Of a stretch of 17,836 nt of DNA, positions 1 to 6,700 are shown in pieces. The position numbers were made by a program, and so were the translations under genes. The notes under the pieces are model-generated. The model was not told the origin of the DNA. It did not search any database and saw nothing but the letters and a program-made list of their open reading frames with translations. How positions within the stretch are numbered: the stretch's first letter is position 1; each line of letters opens with the position of its first letter. Source of the stretch: Pseudoflavonifractor_A sp022772585 (GTDB taxonomy: Bacteria; Bacillota; Clostridia; Oscillospirales; Oscillospiraceae); the NCBI RefSeq assembly GCF_052065415.1, contig NZ_JBQHUB010000046.1, forward strand, positions 1 to 17,836. The letters run 5' to 3'.

Positions 1-111
1 TCAAGGCGAAGCTAAAGGGCTTGCCGCCTGCTCTTCACAGACAACAAGCCCTTTCGGTTGCTTGAACAATTTTTGCTTCGAAATATTGTCTAACTTTTCG
101 GGGTCACTTCA
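1..111 (+). mobile_element. Right end of an IS3-family insertion sequence (partial)
   Basis: Two things mark this as the right terminus of an IS3-family element running off the left edge of the window. The first is a transposase C-terminal tail ending at 65. The second is the terminal sequence at about 87-111; read from outside inwards on the minus strand it begins TGAAGTGACCCCGAAAAGTT, which has the form of IS3-family terminal inverted repeats. The 21 bases 66-86 are the short non-coding stretch between transposase stop and repeat. The element ends 18 bp from the stop codon of the acyltransferase gene (129), so it landed just behind that gene. The other end and the target duplication lie outside the window, so the exact boundary is inferred. 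Confidence 0.75.
3..65 (+). CDS. IS3-family transposase OrfB, C-terminal fragment (cut by window edge)
   Basis: Twenty codons ending in TGA at 63-65 read KAKLKGLPPALHRQQALSVA. This matches the end of IS3-family OrfB (rve integrase core), where a stretch such as 'YNN.RIKAKLKGLSPV.YR' closes the protein after the DDE catalytic domain. Only the tail is visible, so it cannot be said whether the transposase is intact. Within the tail the DNA also forms a perfect 10-bp inverted repeat (AAAGGGCTTG at 14-23 with CAAGCCCTTT at 44-53), which may be incidental or a transcript-end hairpin. The family call is from memory of the motif, not a search. Confidence 0.75.
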   Translation, partial: KAKLKGLPPALHRQQALSVA

Positions 112-128
112 TTTGGCCGGGGAATTTT

Positions 129-1205
129 TTATGGCGCCGGGCGACGGTTTTCCTTCCGGATGCCCAGCACCAGGAAACGGATGAGGGGAAGGCGCCTGAC
201 CAGAGCGCAGAGGGCGAAGGTCCCCGCGGCGCCCAGCACAGCGGCGGCGGCATAGTTCCACACCGGCGGCAGCGCCAGAGCGTAGCGGAGCAGGGAGCAG
301 ACCGCCATCAGTACCGGGTAGTGGAGGACATACAGGCCGAAGCTGCACCGGGTCATGAAGCGGGTGAAGGGGGTCTCCCGGTCCCAAAGGACCTTGCCCC
401 AGCCCAGAAGAGCCAGAATGACGGCCCAGAGATACAGGTTGGTCCAAAAGCTCTGGAGGCACTGTGGGGCGGTAAAGTCCGTGCCGTAGAAGCGGACCAT
501 ATACACCGTGCCCGCGGCAGCGGCGGCGGCCAGCATGGGGACGCGGAGCCGCACGGCGGCGTCCTGGACCTCATCATGGGAGAAGATATAGTACCCCATC
601 AGAAAGACCGCCAGGTAGATGCCGAAGCGGTACATGGTGAGCACGGGCACATTTCCCACCTGGGCCGCGCACCAGAGGGGGAGGAAGAGCAGGGGAAGGG
701 CCGGGGCGCTCACCCGTCCGCCCAGCTTCCACAGCCTGTCATCCCGGTCCAGGCGGCGGAGAAGAATAAGCAGGCAGGAGAAGAGAAAGAGCATCTGGAT
801 GAACCACAGAGGCCCCATGCCGCTGAGTACCGCGACGGGGTAGAGCAGGGGAGCGGGAATATAGGAGAGCGCGCCTCCGGCGTGGAGGTTTAGCAGTCCG
901 GTGACCCAGTGGATCACGAAGAGCCCCAGAGTGGAGGGGATGAGCAGCTTGTCCGCCCGCTCCCGCAGGAACTGCCGGGGCGTCCGCCGCTCCAGGGCGT
1001 ACCGGGCGCTCATCCCCGCGATGAGGAAGAGAAGCGCCATGAACCAGGGGTAAACGATGTACATGGCCCCGTCAAGAGCCGGGATGCTCTCCGAGCCGGG
1101 CAGGCCGCCGGGGATGCCCACGCCGTTGAAGAGGTAGCACACATGGTAGAGCAGGACCAGCACCACGACAGCCCAGCGGAGATTGTCCAGATGGTGCCGC
1201 CTCAT
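129..1205 (-). CDS. Acyltransferase family 3 integral membrane protein
   Basis: A 358-residue polytopic membrane protein of the acyltransferase-3 family (OafA/MdoC type). These proteins move acyl groups such as acetyl or succinyl onto surface carbohydrates or other periplasm-facing acceptors. The N-terminus is typical: a short basic segment (MRRHHLDNLR), then a first hydrophobic helix at about 11-27 carrying the family histidine (LLYHV). About ten hydrophobic segments follow, including residues 51-66, 87-104, 117-150, 169-207 and 300-350. The substrate cannot be told from sequence. The ATG overlaps the stop of the upstream AbrB-type gene in an ATGA arrangement (1202-1205), so the two are almost certainly co-transcribed and translationally coupled. 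Downstream, the gene runs into an IS3-family terminus within 18 bp. Length and composition look intact. Confidence 0.85.
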   Translation of the reverse strand: MRRHHLDNLRWAVVVLVLLYHVCYLFNGVGIPGGLPGSESIPALDGAMYIVYPWFMALLFLIAGMSARYALERRTPRQFLRERADKLLIPSTLGLFVIHWVTGLLNLHAGGALSYIPAPLLYPVAVLSGMGPLWFIQMLFLFSCLLILLRRLDRDDRLWKLGGRVSAPALPLLFLPLWCAAQVGNVPVLTMYRFGIYLAVFLMGYYIFSHDEVQDAAVRLRVPMLAAAAAAGTVYMVRFYGTDFTAPQCLQSFWTNLYLWAVILALLGWGKVLWDRETPFTRFMTRCSFGLYVLHYPVLMAVCSLLRYALALPPVWNYAAAAVLGAAGTFALCALVRRLPLIRFLVLGIRKENRRPAP

Positions 1206-1426
1206 ACCGGCTCATCCCCATTCTCCCCGCCGTCGAAGATGCTGGCAGTGATCCGGGCGATCATGGACTTGGGAGGGATGGCCAGCCCCCGGGACTCATC
1301 GCCCAGCAGGAGCAGGGTGTCCCCGGGCCTGATCTGAAAGACGTCCCGGGCCTGCTTGGGGATGACGATCTGTCCCTTCTCGCCTACGGTAACGGTCCAG
1401 GCGTATTTTCCATCGGGGTGTTTCAT
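1202..1426 (-). CDS. AbrB/SpoVT-type DNA-binding regulator
   Basis: A 74-residue protein with one SpoVT/AbrB swapped-hairpin domain at residues 8-50. The stretch VTVGEKGQIVIPKQARDVF followed by RPGDTLLLL is the classic 'G.ktG.v.iP...R....i..Gd.l' signature. Such proteins bind DNA as dimers or tetramers and often repress their own gene. The start at 1426 was chosen because AGGAGGTG lies 8-9 bases upstream; an open frame continues further upstream, but through the promoter. A consensus promoter (1467-1495) and a palindrome over its -10 box sit immediately upstream, which suggests autoregulation. The stop overlaps the acyltransferase ATG by 4 bp. Its target and signal are unknown. A role as antitoxin is possible for this fold, but no toxin gene is adjacent. 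Confidence 0.85.
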   Translation of the reverse strand: MKHPDGKYAWTVTVGEKGQIVIPKQARDVFQIRPGDTLLLLGDESRGLAIPPKSMIARITASIFDGGENGDEPV

Positions 1427-1444
1427 TGTGGTTTTACACCTCCT

Positions 1445-1477
1445 AAAAGTATGATTTGTATAATTTATTATACTTTT
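1445..1477. promoter_or_regulatory. Palindromic operator candidate over the AbrB promoter -10
   Basis: GTATAAT at 1458-1464 and ATTATAC at 1467-1473 form a perfect 7-bp inverted repeat with a 2-bp spacer covering the -10 box. A second pair, AAAAGTAT (1445-1452) and ATACTTTT (1470-1477), is also a perfect inverted repeat with a different centre. AT-rich symmetric DNA over a promoter is what an autoregulating AbrB-type protein would be expected to bind. That it does so here is inference. Part of the symmetry may simply reflect the -10 sequence. Confidence 0.5.
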
Positions 1478-1495
1478 CTCCTGCGGCAACGTCAA
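1467..1495 (-). promoter_or_regulatory. Consensus promoter of the AbrB-acyltransferase operon
   Basis: On the minus strand, -35 TTGACG (1490-1495) and -10 TATAAT (1467-1472) are separated by exactly 17 bases. The predicted transcript starts near 1460, about 35 bases before the AbrB-type start codon. It faces away from the smc promoter, so the two operons are divergent. Confidence 0.85.
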
Positions 1496-1552
1496 GAGGG
1501 AAGGGACGCCGGGGCGAGGCGTGAAAGCGGGGGAGAAAAAGGGGAAAACCGT

Positions 1553-1581
1553 TTGCATTGGGCCCGGGGAATTGATATAAT
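1553..1581 (+). promoter_or_regulatory. Promoter of the smc operon (extended -10)
   Basis: -35 TTGCAT (1553-1558), 17-base spacer, then -10 TATAAT (1576-1581) preceded by TGA, so the TGn extended -10 motif is present. The start point is predicted near 1588, giving a leader of about 48 bases. smc therefore leads its own transcript here rather than following rnc. Confidence 0.75.
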
Positions 1582-1635
1582 ACTTTATTAACACAGTATG
1601 CCCATGGTTGGGCAGATGACAGAGAGGTGTCCGGC

Positions 1636-4600
1636 TTGTATCTGAAAGCGCTTGAGATCCAGGGCTTCAAATCCTTCCCTGATAAGACCGTGCTCACCTT
1701 CGGAGAGGATATCACGGCCATCGTGGGCCCCAACGGTTCGGGCAAGTCCAATCTCTCGGACGCCATCCGCTGGGTGATGGGGGAGCAGTCCACCCGGGCC
1801 CTCCGGGGCGGAAAGATGGAGGACGTGATCTTCGGCGGCACGGAACGGCGCAGGCAGCTGGGCTTTGCCGAGGTCAGCCTGGTGCTGGACAACACGGACC
1901 GCAGCTTCCAGGTGCCGGAGGACGAGGTGATGGTCACCCGCCGGTACTACCGCTCGGGGGAGAGCGAGTACTACATCAACCGCCGCTCGGTGCGCCTCAA
2001 GGACGTGAACGAGCTTTTTATGGATACCGGCCTGGGCCGGGAGGGCTATTCCATCATCGGCCAGGGCAAGATAGATGAGATCCTCTCGGTGAAGAGCGCC
2101 GACCGCCGGGAGGTCTTTGAGGAGGCCGCCGGTATCTCCCGCTTCCGCCACCGGAAGGAGGAGGCCGAGCGCAGGCTGGAGCGCACCGAGGAGAACCTGG
2201 TGCGCATCCGGGACAAGATCGACGAGCTGGAGCTGCAGGTGGAGCCTCTGCGCCAGCAGTCCGAGAAGGCGAAGAAATTCCTCGTCCTCCGGGACGAGAT
2301 GCGCGCGCTGGAGATCTCCCTCTGGCTGGAGCAGCTGGATAAGCTGCGCGCGGCCGCCGTGCGCCTCTCCGCCGACTGCGAGCGGGCTGTCCGGGAGAAG
2401 GAGGACGCCCGCCAGGCGGTGGAGGCGCTCTACGCCCGGGTGGAGGAGCTCTCCGCCCGGATGCGGGAGAAGGACGTGAAGGCGGAGGAGGTCCGCTTTG
2501 ACATGATGGGCCGCCAGGCCGACGCCAACGGGCTGGAGAGCGCCATCGCCGTGCTCAAGAGCAGCATCGAGAACAATCTGGAAAACGCCGGGCGGGTCCG
2601 CCGGGAGTTGGAGCAGCAGGAGGGGCGGGCCGGTTCCATCGCCGCCCAGATCGGGGAGCGGAAGGAGCGGCTGGAGCAGATCCTGGCCGATACCCGGGCG
2701 GGGGAGGAGACTCTGGCCCGGAAGGAGCAGGAGGCCGCCGACATCGCCAAAAGCGCCGGCACCCTGACCGAGGAGCTGGAGGAGCTGCGCCGGCGGGAGA
2801 ATGTGGACGCGGCCTCGGCCGCCCAGGCCCGGGCCCTGCTGTCCGCCCTGGCTGCCGCGGCCCAGGAGCTGATGGACCGGGACGGCGCGGTGCGCCGGGA
2901 GCTGGCCGAGGGTGAGGATACCCTCCGGACTCTGGAGGAGGAGGCCAAGGCCGCCGCCGCCGAGCTGGAGCAGGCCAGAGAGGACCGGGATTCCCTGCGC
3001 AATATCATCAGCGGCCATACCCTCCGGGTCCAGACCCGGGAGCGCCGGGCGGAAGAGGCCGAGGAGCGCTGGCGGAAGCTGCAGATGGAGGACGGAGCCC
3101 TCCGCTCCCGCATCCATCTGCTCACCGAGCTGGAGAAGAGCTACGAGGGCTACCAGAAGGCGGTGAAGCTGGTGATGGGTGAGGCCGGGCGCGGCCAGCT
3201 CAAGGGCGTCCGGGGGCCGGTGGCCTCCCTCATCCGGGTGCCCGATCCGTATGCCGTGGCCATCGAGATCGCCCTGGGCGGCGCCGCGCAGAACATCGTG
3301 GTGGAACGGGAGGAGGACGGCAAGGCCGCCATCTCCTGGCTCAAGCGGCGGGACGGGGGCCGGGCCACCTTCCTGCCCCTGAGCGCCATCCGCCCCTCCG
3401 AGTTCCGGGACCGGGGCGTGGAGGGGGAGAAGGGCTTTGTGGGCATGGGCGACGCTCTTGTCGCCTTTGACGGGGAATACCGCCGGGTGTTCTCCAACCT
3501 GCTGGGCCGCACTGTTATCGCCGAGGACATGGACGCCGCCATCGCCATGGCCCGGAAGTACGGCCACCGCTTCAAGATCGTCACCCTGGACGGCCAGGTG
3601 TTGAACCCCGGCGGCTCCATGACCGGCGGCTCGGTGAGCCGCAGCGCCGGTATTCTGAGCCGGGCCAACGAGCTCTCCCGCCTGCAGGCTCAGGCCCAGG
3701 GCCTGAGCCGGTCCCTGGAGGAGGCCGGGCGGGACCGGGACGGGGCAAAGCGGGAGGCCGCCGCCGCCCGCTATGAGCTGGAAGCCGCCCAGGAGCAGGT
3801 CCGGCAGCATGAGGACGCCATTTTGAAGCTGGAGGAGCGCCGGGACAGCTACGACGCCCGCCTGCGGGAGCTGCGGGAACGCCGGACCGAACGGCGCGCC
3901 GAGCTGGAGCAGATCACCGCCCGCACCGCCCAGACCGACGCCGATACCGAGAAGGCCCGGCAGCGTATCGAGACGCTGGAGGGCTCCGCCGCCGCCCTGC
4001 GGGCCGAGGCCCGGGGCAAGGAGGAGGGCCAGACCGCTTTTCAGGAGAAGGCCCAGGCCGTCAGCAGCGAGATCGCCGGGGAGAAGGTGCGCCTGGCGGC
4101 GCTGGACGCCGAGCGGCAGGCCATCGGGAAAAGCCTGACCGAGCTGGAGGACCTGCGCCGGGAGCTGGCCGGCGACCGGGAGGAGCGCGCCGCTTTGCTA
4201 GAGCGGTATGACGAGAAAAACGAGAGCCTCAGGGAAGAGATCCGGCAGAAGGAGCAGGACCTTCAGGACATCCTGCGGGAAAACGAGGAGCGCCGGCAGG
4301 CCATTTCCCGCCTGAATGAGGAGAAGCTGGCGCTGGAGGGCCTGCGCAGCCAGGCCGACAGGGACAGCCGGGAGAAGAACAGCGCCCTGCTGGCCATGGA
4401 GCGGGAGGTATCTCTTCTGGAGCAGAAGAAGAACGCCGCCGCTCTGGAGGAAAAGAGCCTGCTGGATAAGCTGTGGGAGACCTATGAGCTCACCCACCAG
4501 GCCGCCCAGGCCCAGCGCATGGCGCTGGAGAGCACGGCCCAGGCTCAGCGCCGGGTGGCCGAGCTGAAAAAGGCCATCGCGGCCTTGGGCAACATCAACC

Positions 4601-5205
4601 TGGACGCCATTGACGAATTCCAGCGGATCAACGAGCGGTATACCTACCTCACCGACCAGCGGGACGATGTGGAAAAGGCCAAGCGGGAGCTCTCGGGCAT
4701 CATCGCCTCCATCACTGACGAGATGAAGCGCATCTTCGCGGAACAGTTTGCCATTCTCAACGAGACCTTCGGCCATACCTTCCGGGAGCTCTTCGGCGGA
4801 GGTAAGGCCGCGCTGGAACTGGAGGATGAGGACGATATTCTGGGCTGCGGCATCGAGATCAAGGTGCAGCCCCCGGGCAAGGCCCTGAAGGTGCTCTCCC
4901 TGCTCTCAGGCGGCGAAAAGGCCTTCGTGGCCATCGCCCTCTACTTTGCCATATTGAAGGTGCGGCCCACCCCCTTCTGCGTTATGGATGAGATCGAGGC
5001 CGCCCTGGACGACGCCAATGTGGTGCGCTTTGCCCGCTACCTGCGGGGCATGGCGGAAAAGACCCAGTTCATCGTCATCACCCACCGCCGGGGCACCATG
5101 GAGGAGGCCGATGTCCTCTACGGCGTCACCATGCAGGAGCAGGGTGTGAGCCGGATGCTCACCATCAACCTGAACGATGTGGAAAAAGAGCTGGGCGTGA
5201 AGTAA
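1636..5205 (+). CDS. smc: Chromosome segregation protein SMC
   Basis: Full-length bacterial SMC condensin ATPase, 1189 residues. It forms antiparallel coiled-coil dimers that load at parS sites through ParB and extrude DNA loops with ScpA and ScpB. Visible parts: N-terminal head with Walker A GPNGSGKS (31-38); coiled coil from about 165 to 500; hinge around 515-640, including the glycine-rich NPGGSMTGGS segment; returning coiled coil to about 1010; C-terminal head with signature LSGGE (1090-1094) and Walker B D1118-E1119 in MDEIEAALDD. The TTG at 1636 is chosen because it gives the family's usual MYLKALEIQGFKSF start and has GAGGTG (1624-1629) six bases upstream. An in-frame GTG at 1627 overlaps that Shine-Dalgarno sequence, so it is unlikely. 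The last 80 bp of the gene are repeated downstream at 5347-5426. The zinc-ribbon gene and ftsY follow. Confidence 0.97.
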   Translation: MYLKALEIQGFKSFPDKTVLTFGEDITAIVGPNGSGKSNLSDAIRWVMGEQSTRALRGGKMEDVIFGGTERRRQLGFAEVSLVLDNTDRSFQVPEDEVMVTRRYYRSGESEYYINRRSVRLKDVNELFMDTGLGREGYSIIGQGKIDEILSVKSADRREVFEEAAGISRFRHRKEEAERRLERTEENLVRIRDKIDELELQVEPLRQQSEKAKKFLVLRDEMRALEISLWLEQLDKLRAAAVRLSADCERAVREKEDARQAVEALYARVEELSARMREKDVKAEEVRFDMMGRQADANGLESAIAVLKSSIENNLENAGRVRRELEQQEGRAGSIAAQIGERKERLEQILADTRAGEETLARKEQEAADIAKSAGTLTEELEELRRRENVDAASAAQARALLSALAAAAQELMDRDGAVRRELAEGEDTLRTLEEEAKAAAAELEQAREDRDSLRNIISGHTLRVQTRERRAEEAEERWRKLQMEDGALRSRIHLLTELEKSYEGYQKAVKLVMGEAGRGQLKGVRGPVASLIRVPDPYAVAIEIALGGAAQNIVVEREEDGKAAISWLKRRDGGRATFLPLSAIRPSEFRDRGVEGEKGFVGMGDALVAFDGEYRRVFSNLLGRTVIAEDMDAAIAMARKYGHRFKIVTLDGQVLNPGGSMTGGSVSRSAGILSRANELSRLQAQAQGLSRSLEEAGRDRDGAKREAAAARYELEAAQEQVRQHEDAILKLEERRDSYDARLRELRERRTERRAELEQITARTAQTDADTEKARQRIETLEGSAAALRAEARGKEEGQTAFQEKAQAVSSEIAGEKVRLAALDAERQAIGKSLTELEDLRRELAGDREERAALLERYDEKNESLREEIRQKEQDLQDILRENEERRQAISRLNEEKLALEGLRSQADRDSREKNSALLAMEREVSLLEQKKNAAALEEKSLLDKLWETYELTHQAAQAQRMALESTAQAQRRVAELKKAIAALGNINLDAIDEFQRINERYTYLTDQRDDVEKAKRELSGIIASITDEMKRIFAEQFAILNETFGHTFRELFGGGKAALELEDEDDILGCGIEIKVQPPGKALKVLSLLSGGEKAFVAIALYFAILKVRPTPFCVMDEIEAALDDANVVRFARYLRGMAEKTQFIVITHRRGTMEEADVLYGVTMQEQGVSRMLTINLNDVEKELGVK

Positions 5206-5214
5206 CGCCGGGGG
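5125..5214 (+). repeat. Direct repeat, copy 1: smc 3' end
   Basis: Ninety bases covering the last 27 codons of smc including the stop, plus nine bases beyond it. They recur at 5347-5436 with a single difference: TAA at 5203-5205 becomes TGA at 5425-5427. The offset is 222 bases, an exact multiple of three. Confidence 0.97.
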
Positions 5215-5346
5215 CCCCGCAAGGCGGGGCGGCGCCGTGCGCCGTCAAGCGTTTTGACCGGAGGTCAAAACCTTGAGATCGGCGGGATTCACTCCCGGCG
5301 ATCTGAGTAAAAGAAGGGGCCCCGCAAGAGCGAAGATCTTGTGGGG
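5214..5346 (+). repeat. Array of five adjacent hairpins between the two smc-end copies
   Basis: This non-coding segment is almost wholly inverted repeats. H1: GCCCCGC 5214-5220 with GCGGGGC 5224-5230 (perfect, loop AAG). H2: GGCGC 5231-5235 with GCGCC 5239-5243 (perfect). H3: GTTTTGACC 5251-5259 with GGTCAAAAC 5263-5271 (perfect, loop GGA), extended by TCAAG 5245-5249 with CTTGA 5272-5276. H4: GATCGGCGGG 5277-5286 with CCCGGCGATC 5294-5303 (one G-G mismatch). H5: CCCCGCAAGA 5320-5329 with TCTTGTGGGG 5337-5346 (one G-U pair). None has a terminator-like T-run. The array starts where repeat copy 1 ends and stops where copy 2 begins. It resembles a REP- or MITE-like intergenic element, but I do not recognise the family. 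Confidence 0.85.
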
Positions 5347-5436
5347 GTCACCATGCAGGAGCAGGGTGTGAGCCGGATGCTCACCATCAACCTGAACGAT
5401 GTGGAAAAAGAGCTGGGCGTGAAGTGACGCCGGGGG
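5347..5436 (+). repeat. Direct repeat, copy 2: displaced smc 3' end
   Basis: This near-identical copy of the smc tail (89 of 90 bases) is separated from smc by the hairpin array. It keeps the smc reading frame and could encode only a 24-residue peptide from the ATG at 5353 (MQEQGVSRMLTINLNDVEKE, then LGVK). No ribosome binding site supports translation: the bases before the ATG are GGGGGTCACC. Its last bases, a G-run followed by AGAAGC, now supply the ribosome binding site of the zinc-ribbon gene, so copy 2 is probably the original junction with that gene. Confidence 0.9.
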
Positions 5437-5443
5437 GAGAAGC

Positions 5444-5746
5444 ATGGACCGGAGCAGACACTGTGCCGCCTGCGGCATCGAACTGGAATTTTTAAAGAGA
5501 GAACATATCCAGCTGGGCAAGACCGGCTTTCTGCTGGGCGTCTGGCCCAATCTGCTGGCGGGCGCGCTGGACGCGGAGATCTGGGTCTGTCCCGGCTGCG
5601 GGAAGCTGGACTTCTACCTGGCCCGGCCGGAGGAGGAGATGGGCACGTGCGACATCGCCAAAGTGAGGTGCTCCGCCTGCGGTGTGGAATATGATATGGA
5701 TTACCCAAAGTGCCCCAACTGCGGCGCAAAAAATATGAAATGGTAA
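5444..5746 (+). CDS. Double zinc-ribbon protein, function unknown
   Basis: A 100-residue protein with two zinc-ribbon knuckle pairs: C7-x2-C10 with C49-x2-C52, and C76-x2-C79 with C90-x2-C93; C69 is extra. Between the first two knuckles lies a mildly hydrophobic stretch (GFLLGVWPNLLAGALDAEIWV, residues 28-48) that is too broken to call a membrane helix with confidence. I know of no assigned function. Zinc ribbons of this size may bind nucleic acid or act as structural adaptors. It sits between smc and ftsY, which are often adjacent in Firmicutes, and lies 12 bases before ftsY, so it should be on the same mRNA. The G-rich sequence ahead of its ATG serves as a ribosome binding site. Confidence 0.8.
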   Translation: MDRSRHCAACGIELEFLKREHIQLGKTGFLLGVWPNLLAGALDAEIWVCPGCGKLDFYLARPEEEMGTCDIAKVRCSACGVEYDMDYPKCPNCGAKNMKW

Positions 5747-5758
5747 GGAAGGTATCGG

Positions 5759-6658
5759 ATGGGCTTTTTTGATAAGATCAAGGCGGGACTCACCCGCACC
5801 AAGGAGAACATTGGGCACTCCTTCGATCAGCTCTTTGCCGGGGAGCTGGACGACGATTTCTACGACGAGCTGGAGGAGACCCTAATCCTCTCCGACATGG
5901 GCGTGGAGACCGCCATGAAGGCGGTGGAGGAGCTGCGCCGGGCCGTCAAGGCCGACCGGATCCGGGACACGGAGGGGGCCAGGGAGTGCCTGCGGAACAT
6001 CCTGGTGGAGTTTCTGAACGTGGGCGACCAGACGCTGAAGCTGGATAGCAGGCCCTCGGTGGCTCTCTTCATCGGAGTCAACGGCGTGGGCAAGACCACC
6101 ACCATCGGCAAGCTCTCCGCCCAACTCAAGGGGGAGGGCAAGCGGGTGCTGATGGCTGCCGCCGACACCTTCCGGGCTGCTGCCGCCGACCAGCTGGAGA
6201 TATGGTCCCAGCGGTGCGGGGTGGACATCGTCCGCCAGCACGAGGGGGCCGACCCCGCCGCCGTGGTCTTTGACGCCCTCTCCGCCGCCAAGGCCCGGGG
6301 GACCGACGTGATTCTGGTGGACACCGCCGGCCGCCTGCACAACAAGCAGAACCTGATGAACGAGCTCAGCAAGATCAGCCGCATCCTGGACCGGGAGCTG
6401 CCCGGCGCCGACCGGGAGACCCTGCTGGTGCTGGACGCCACCACCGGCCAGAACGGTCTCGTCCAGGCCAAGCAGTTCAAGGAGACTGCCGGCATCACCG
6501 GCATCGTCCTCACCAAGCTGGACGGCTCGGCCAAGGGCGGCATCGTGGTGGCCATCGCCCAGGAGCTGGGCGTGCCCGTGAAGTTTATTGGCGTGGGCGA
6601 GGGCATTGACGACCTGATGCCCTTTGACGCCGGTAGCTTTGTCCGGGCATTCGTATAA
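5759..6658 (+). CDS. ftsY: Signal recognition particle receptor FtsY
   Basis: SRP receptor GTPase, 299 residues, which docks the SRP (Ffh plus 4.5S RNA)-ribosome complex at the membrane for co-translational insertion through SecYEG. It has the short Firmicutes form: a helical N domain (1-90) with an amphipathic start (MGFFDKIKAG) and no long acidic A domain. The G domain follows, with P-loop GVNGVGKTT (106-114), DTFRAAA (136-142), DTAGR (188-192), TKLD (252-255) and GVGE near 278-281. All the expected motifs are intact. AAGGAAGG lies six bases ahead of the ATG. The gene follows the zinc-ribbon gene by 12 bases. Confidence 0.97.
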   Translation: MGFFDKIKAGLTRTKENIGHSFDQLFAGELDDDFYDELEETLILSDMGVETAMKAVEELRRAVKADRIRDTEGARECLRNILVEFLNVGDQTLKLDSRPSVALFIGVNGVGKTTTIGKLSAQLKGEGKRVLMAAADTFRAAAADQLEIWSQRCGVDIVRQHEGADPAAVVFDALSAAKARGTDVILVDTAGRLHNKQNLMNELSKISRILDRELPGADRETLLVLDATTGQNGLVQAKQFKETAGITGIVLTKLDGSAKGGIVVAIAQELGVPVKFIGVGEGIDDLMPFDAGSFVRAFV

Positions 6659-6700
6659 AAACGGACCGCGATCGATTTTATAGGGAAGGAAGGTAGTTCC

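Noticed and set aside
14..53. Ten-base inverted repeat AAAGGGCTTG/CAAGCCCTTT at the window start as an independent RNA element
   Set aside because: It lies within the transposase C-terminal codons; the long loop and lack of a T-run make an independent role unsupported.
1588..3810. A 740-codon minus-strand open frame opposite smc
   Set aside because: Shadow of the smc coiled-coil codons (Leu/Gly/Pro/His-rich product), no ribosome binding site, no family resemblance.
5214..5346. CRISPR array or tandem repeat reading of the post-smc hairpins
   Set aside because: The stems differ from each other in sequence and spacing, and there are no repeated units with spacers.
5353..5427. A 24-codon peptide gene from the duplicated smc tail
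   Set aside because: No ribosome binding site and no independent promoter; better explained as a leftover gene end.
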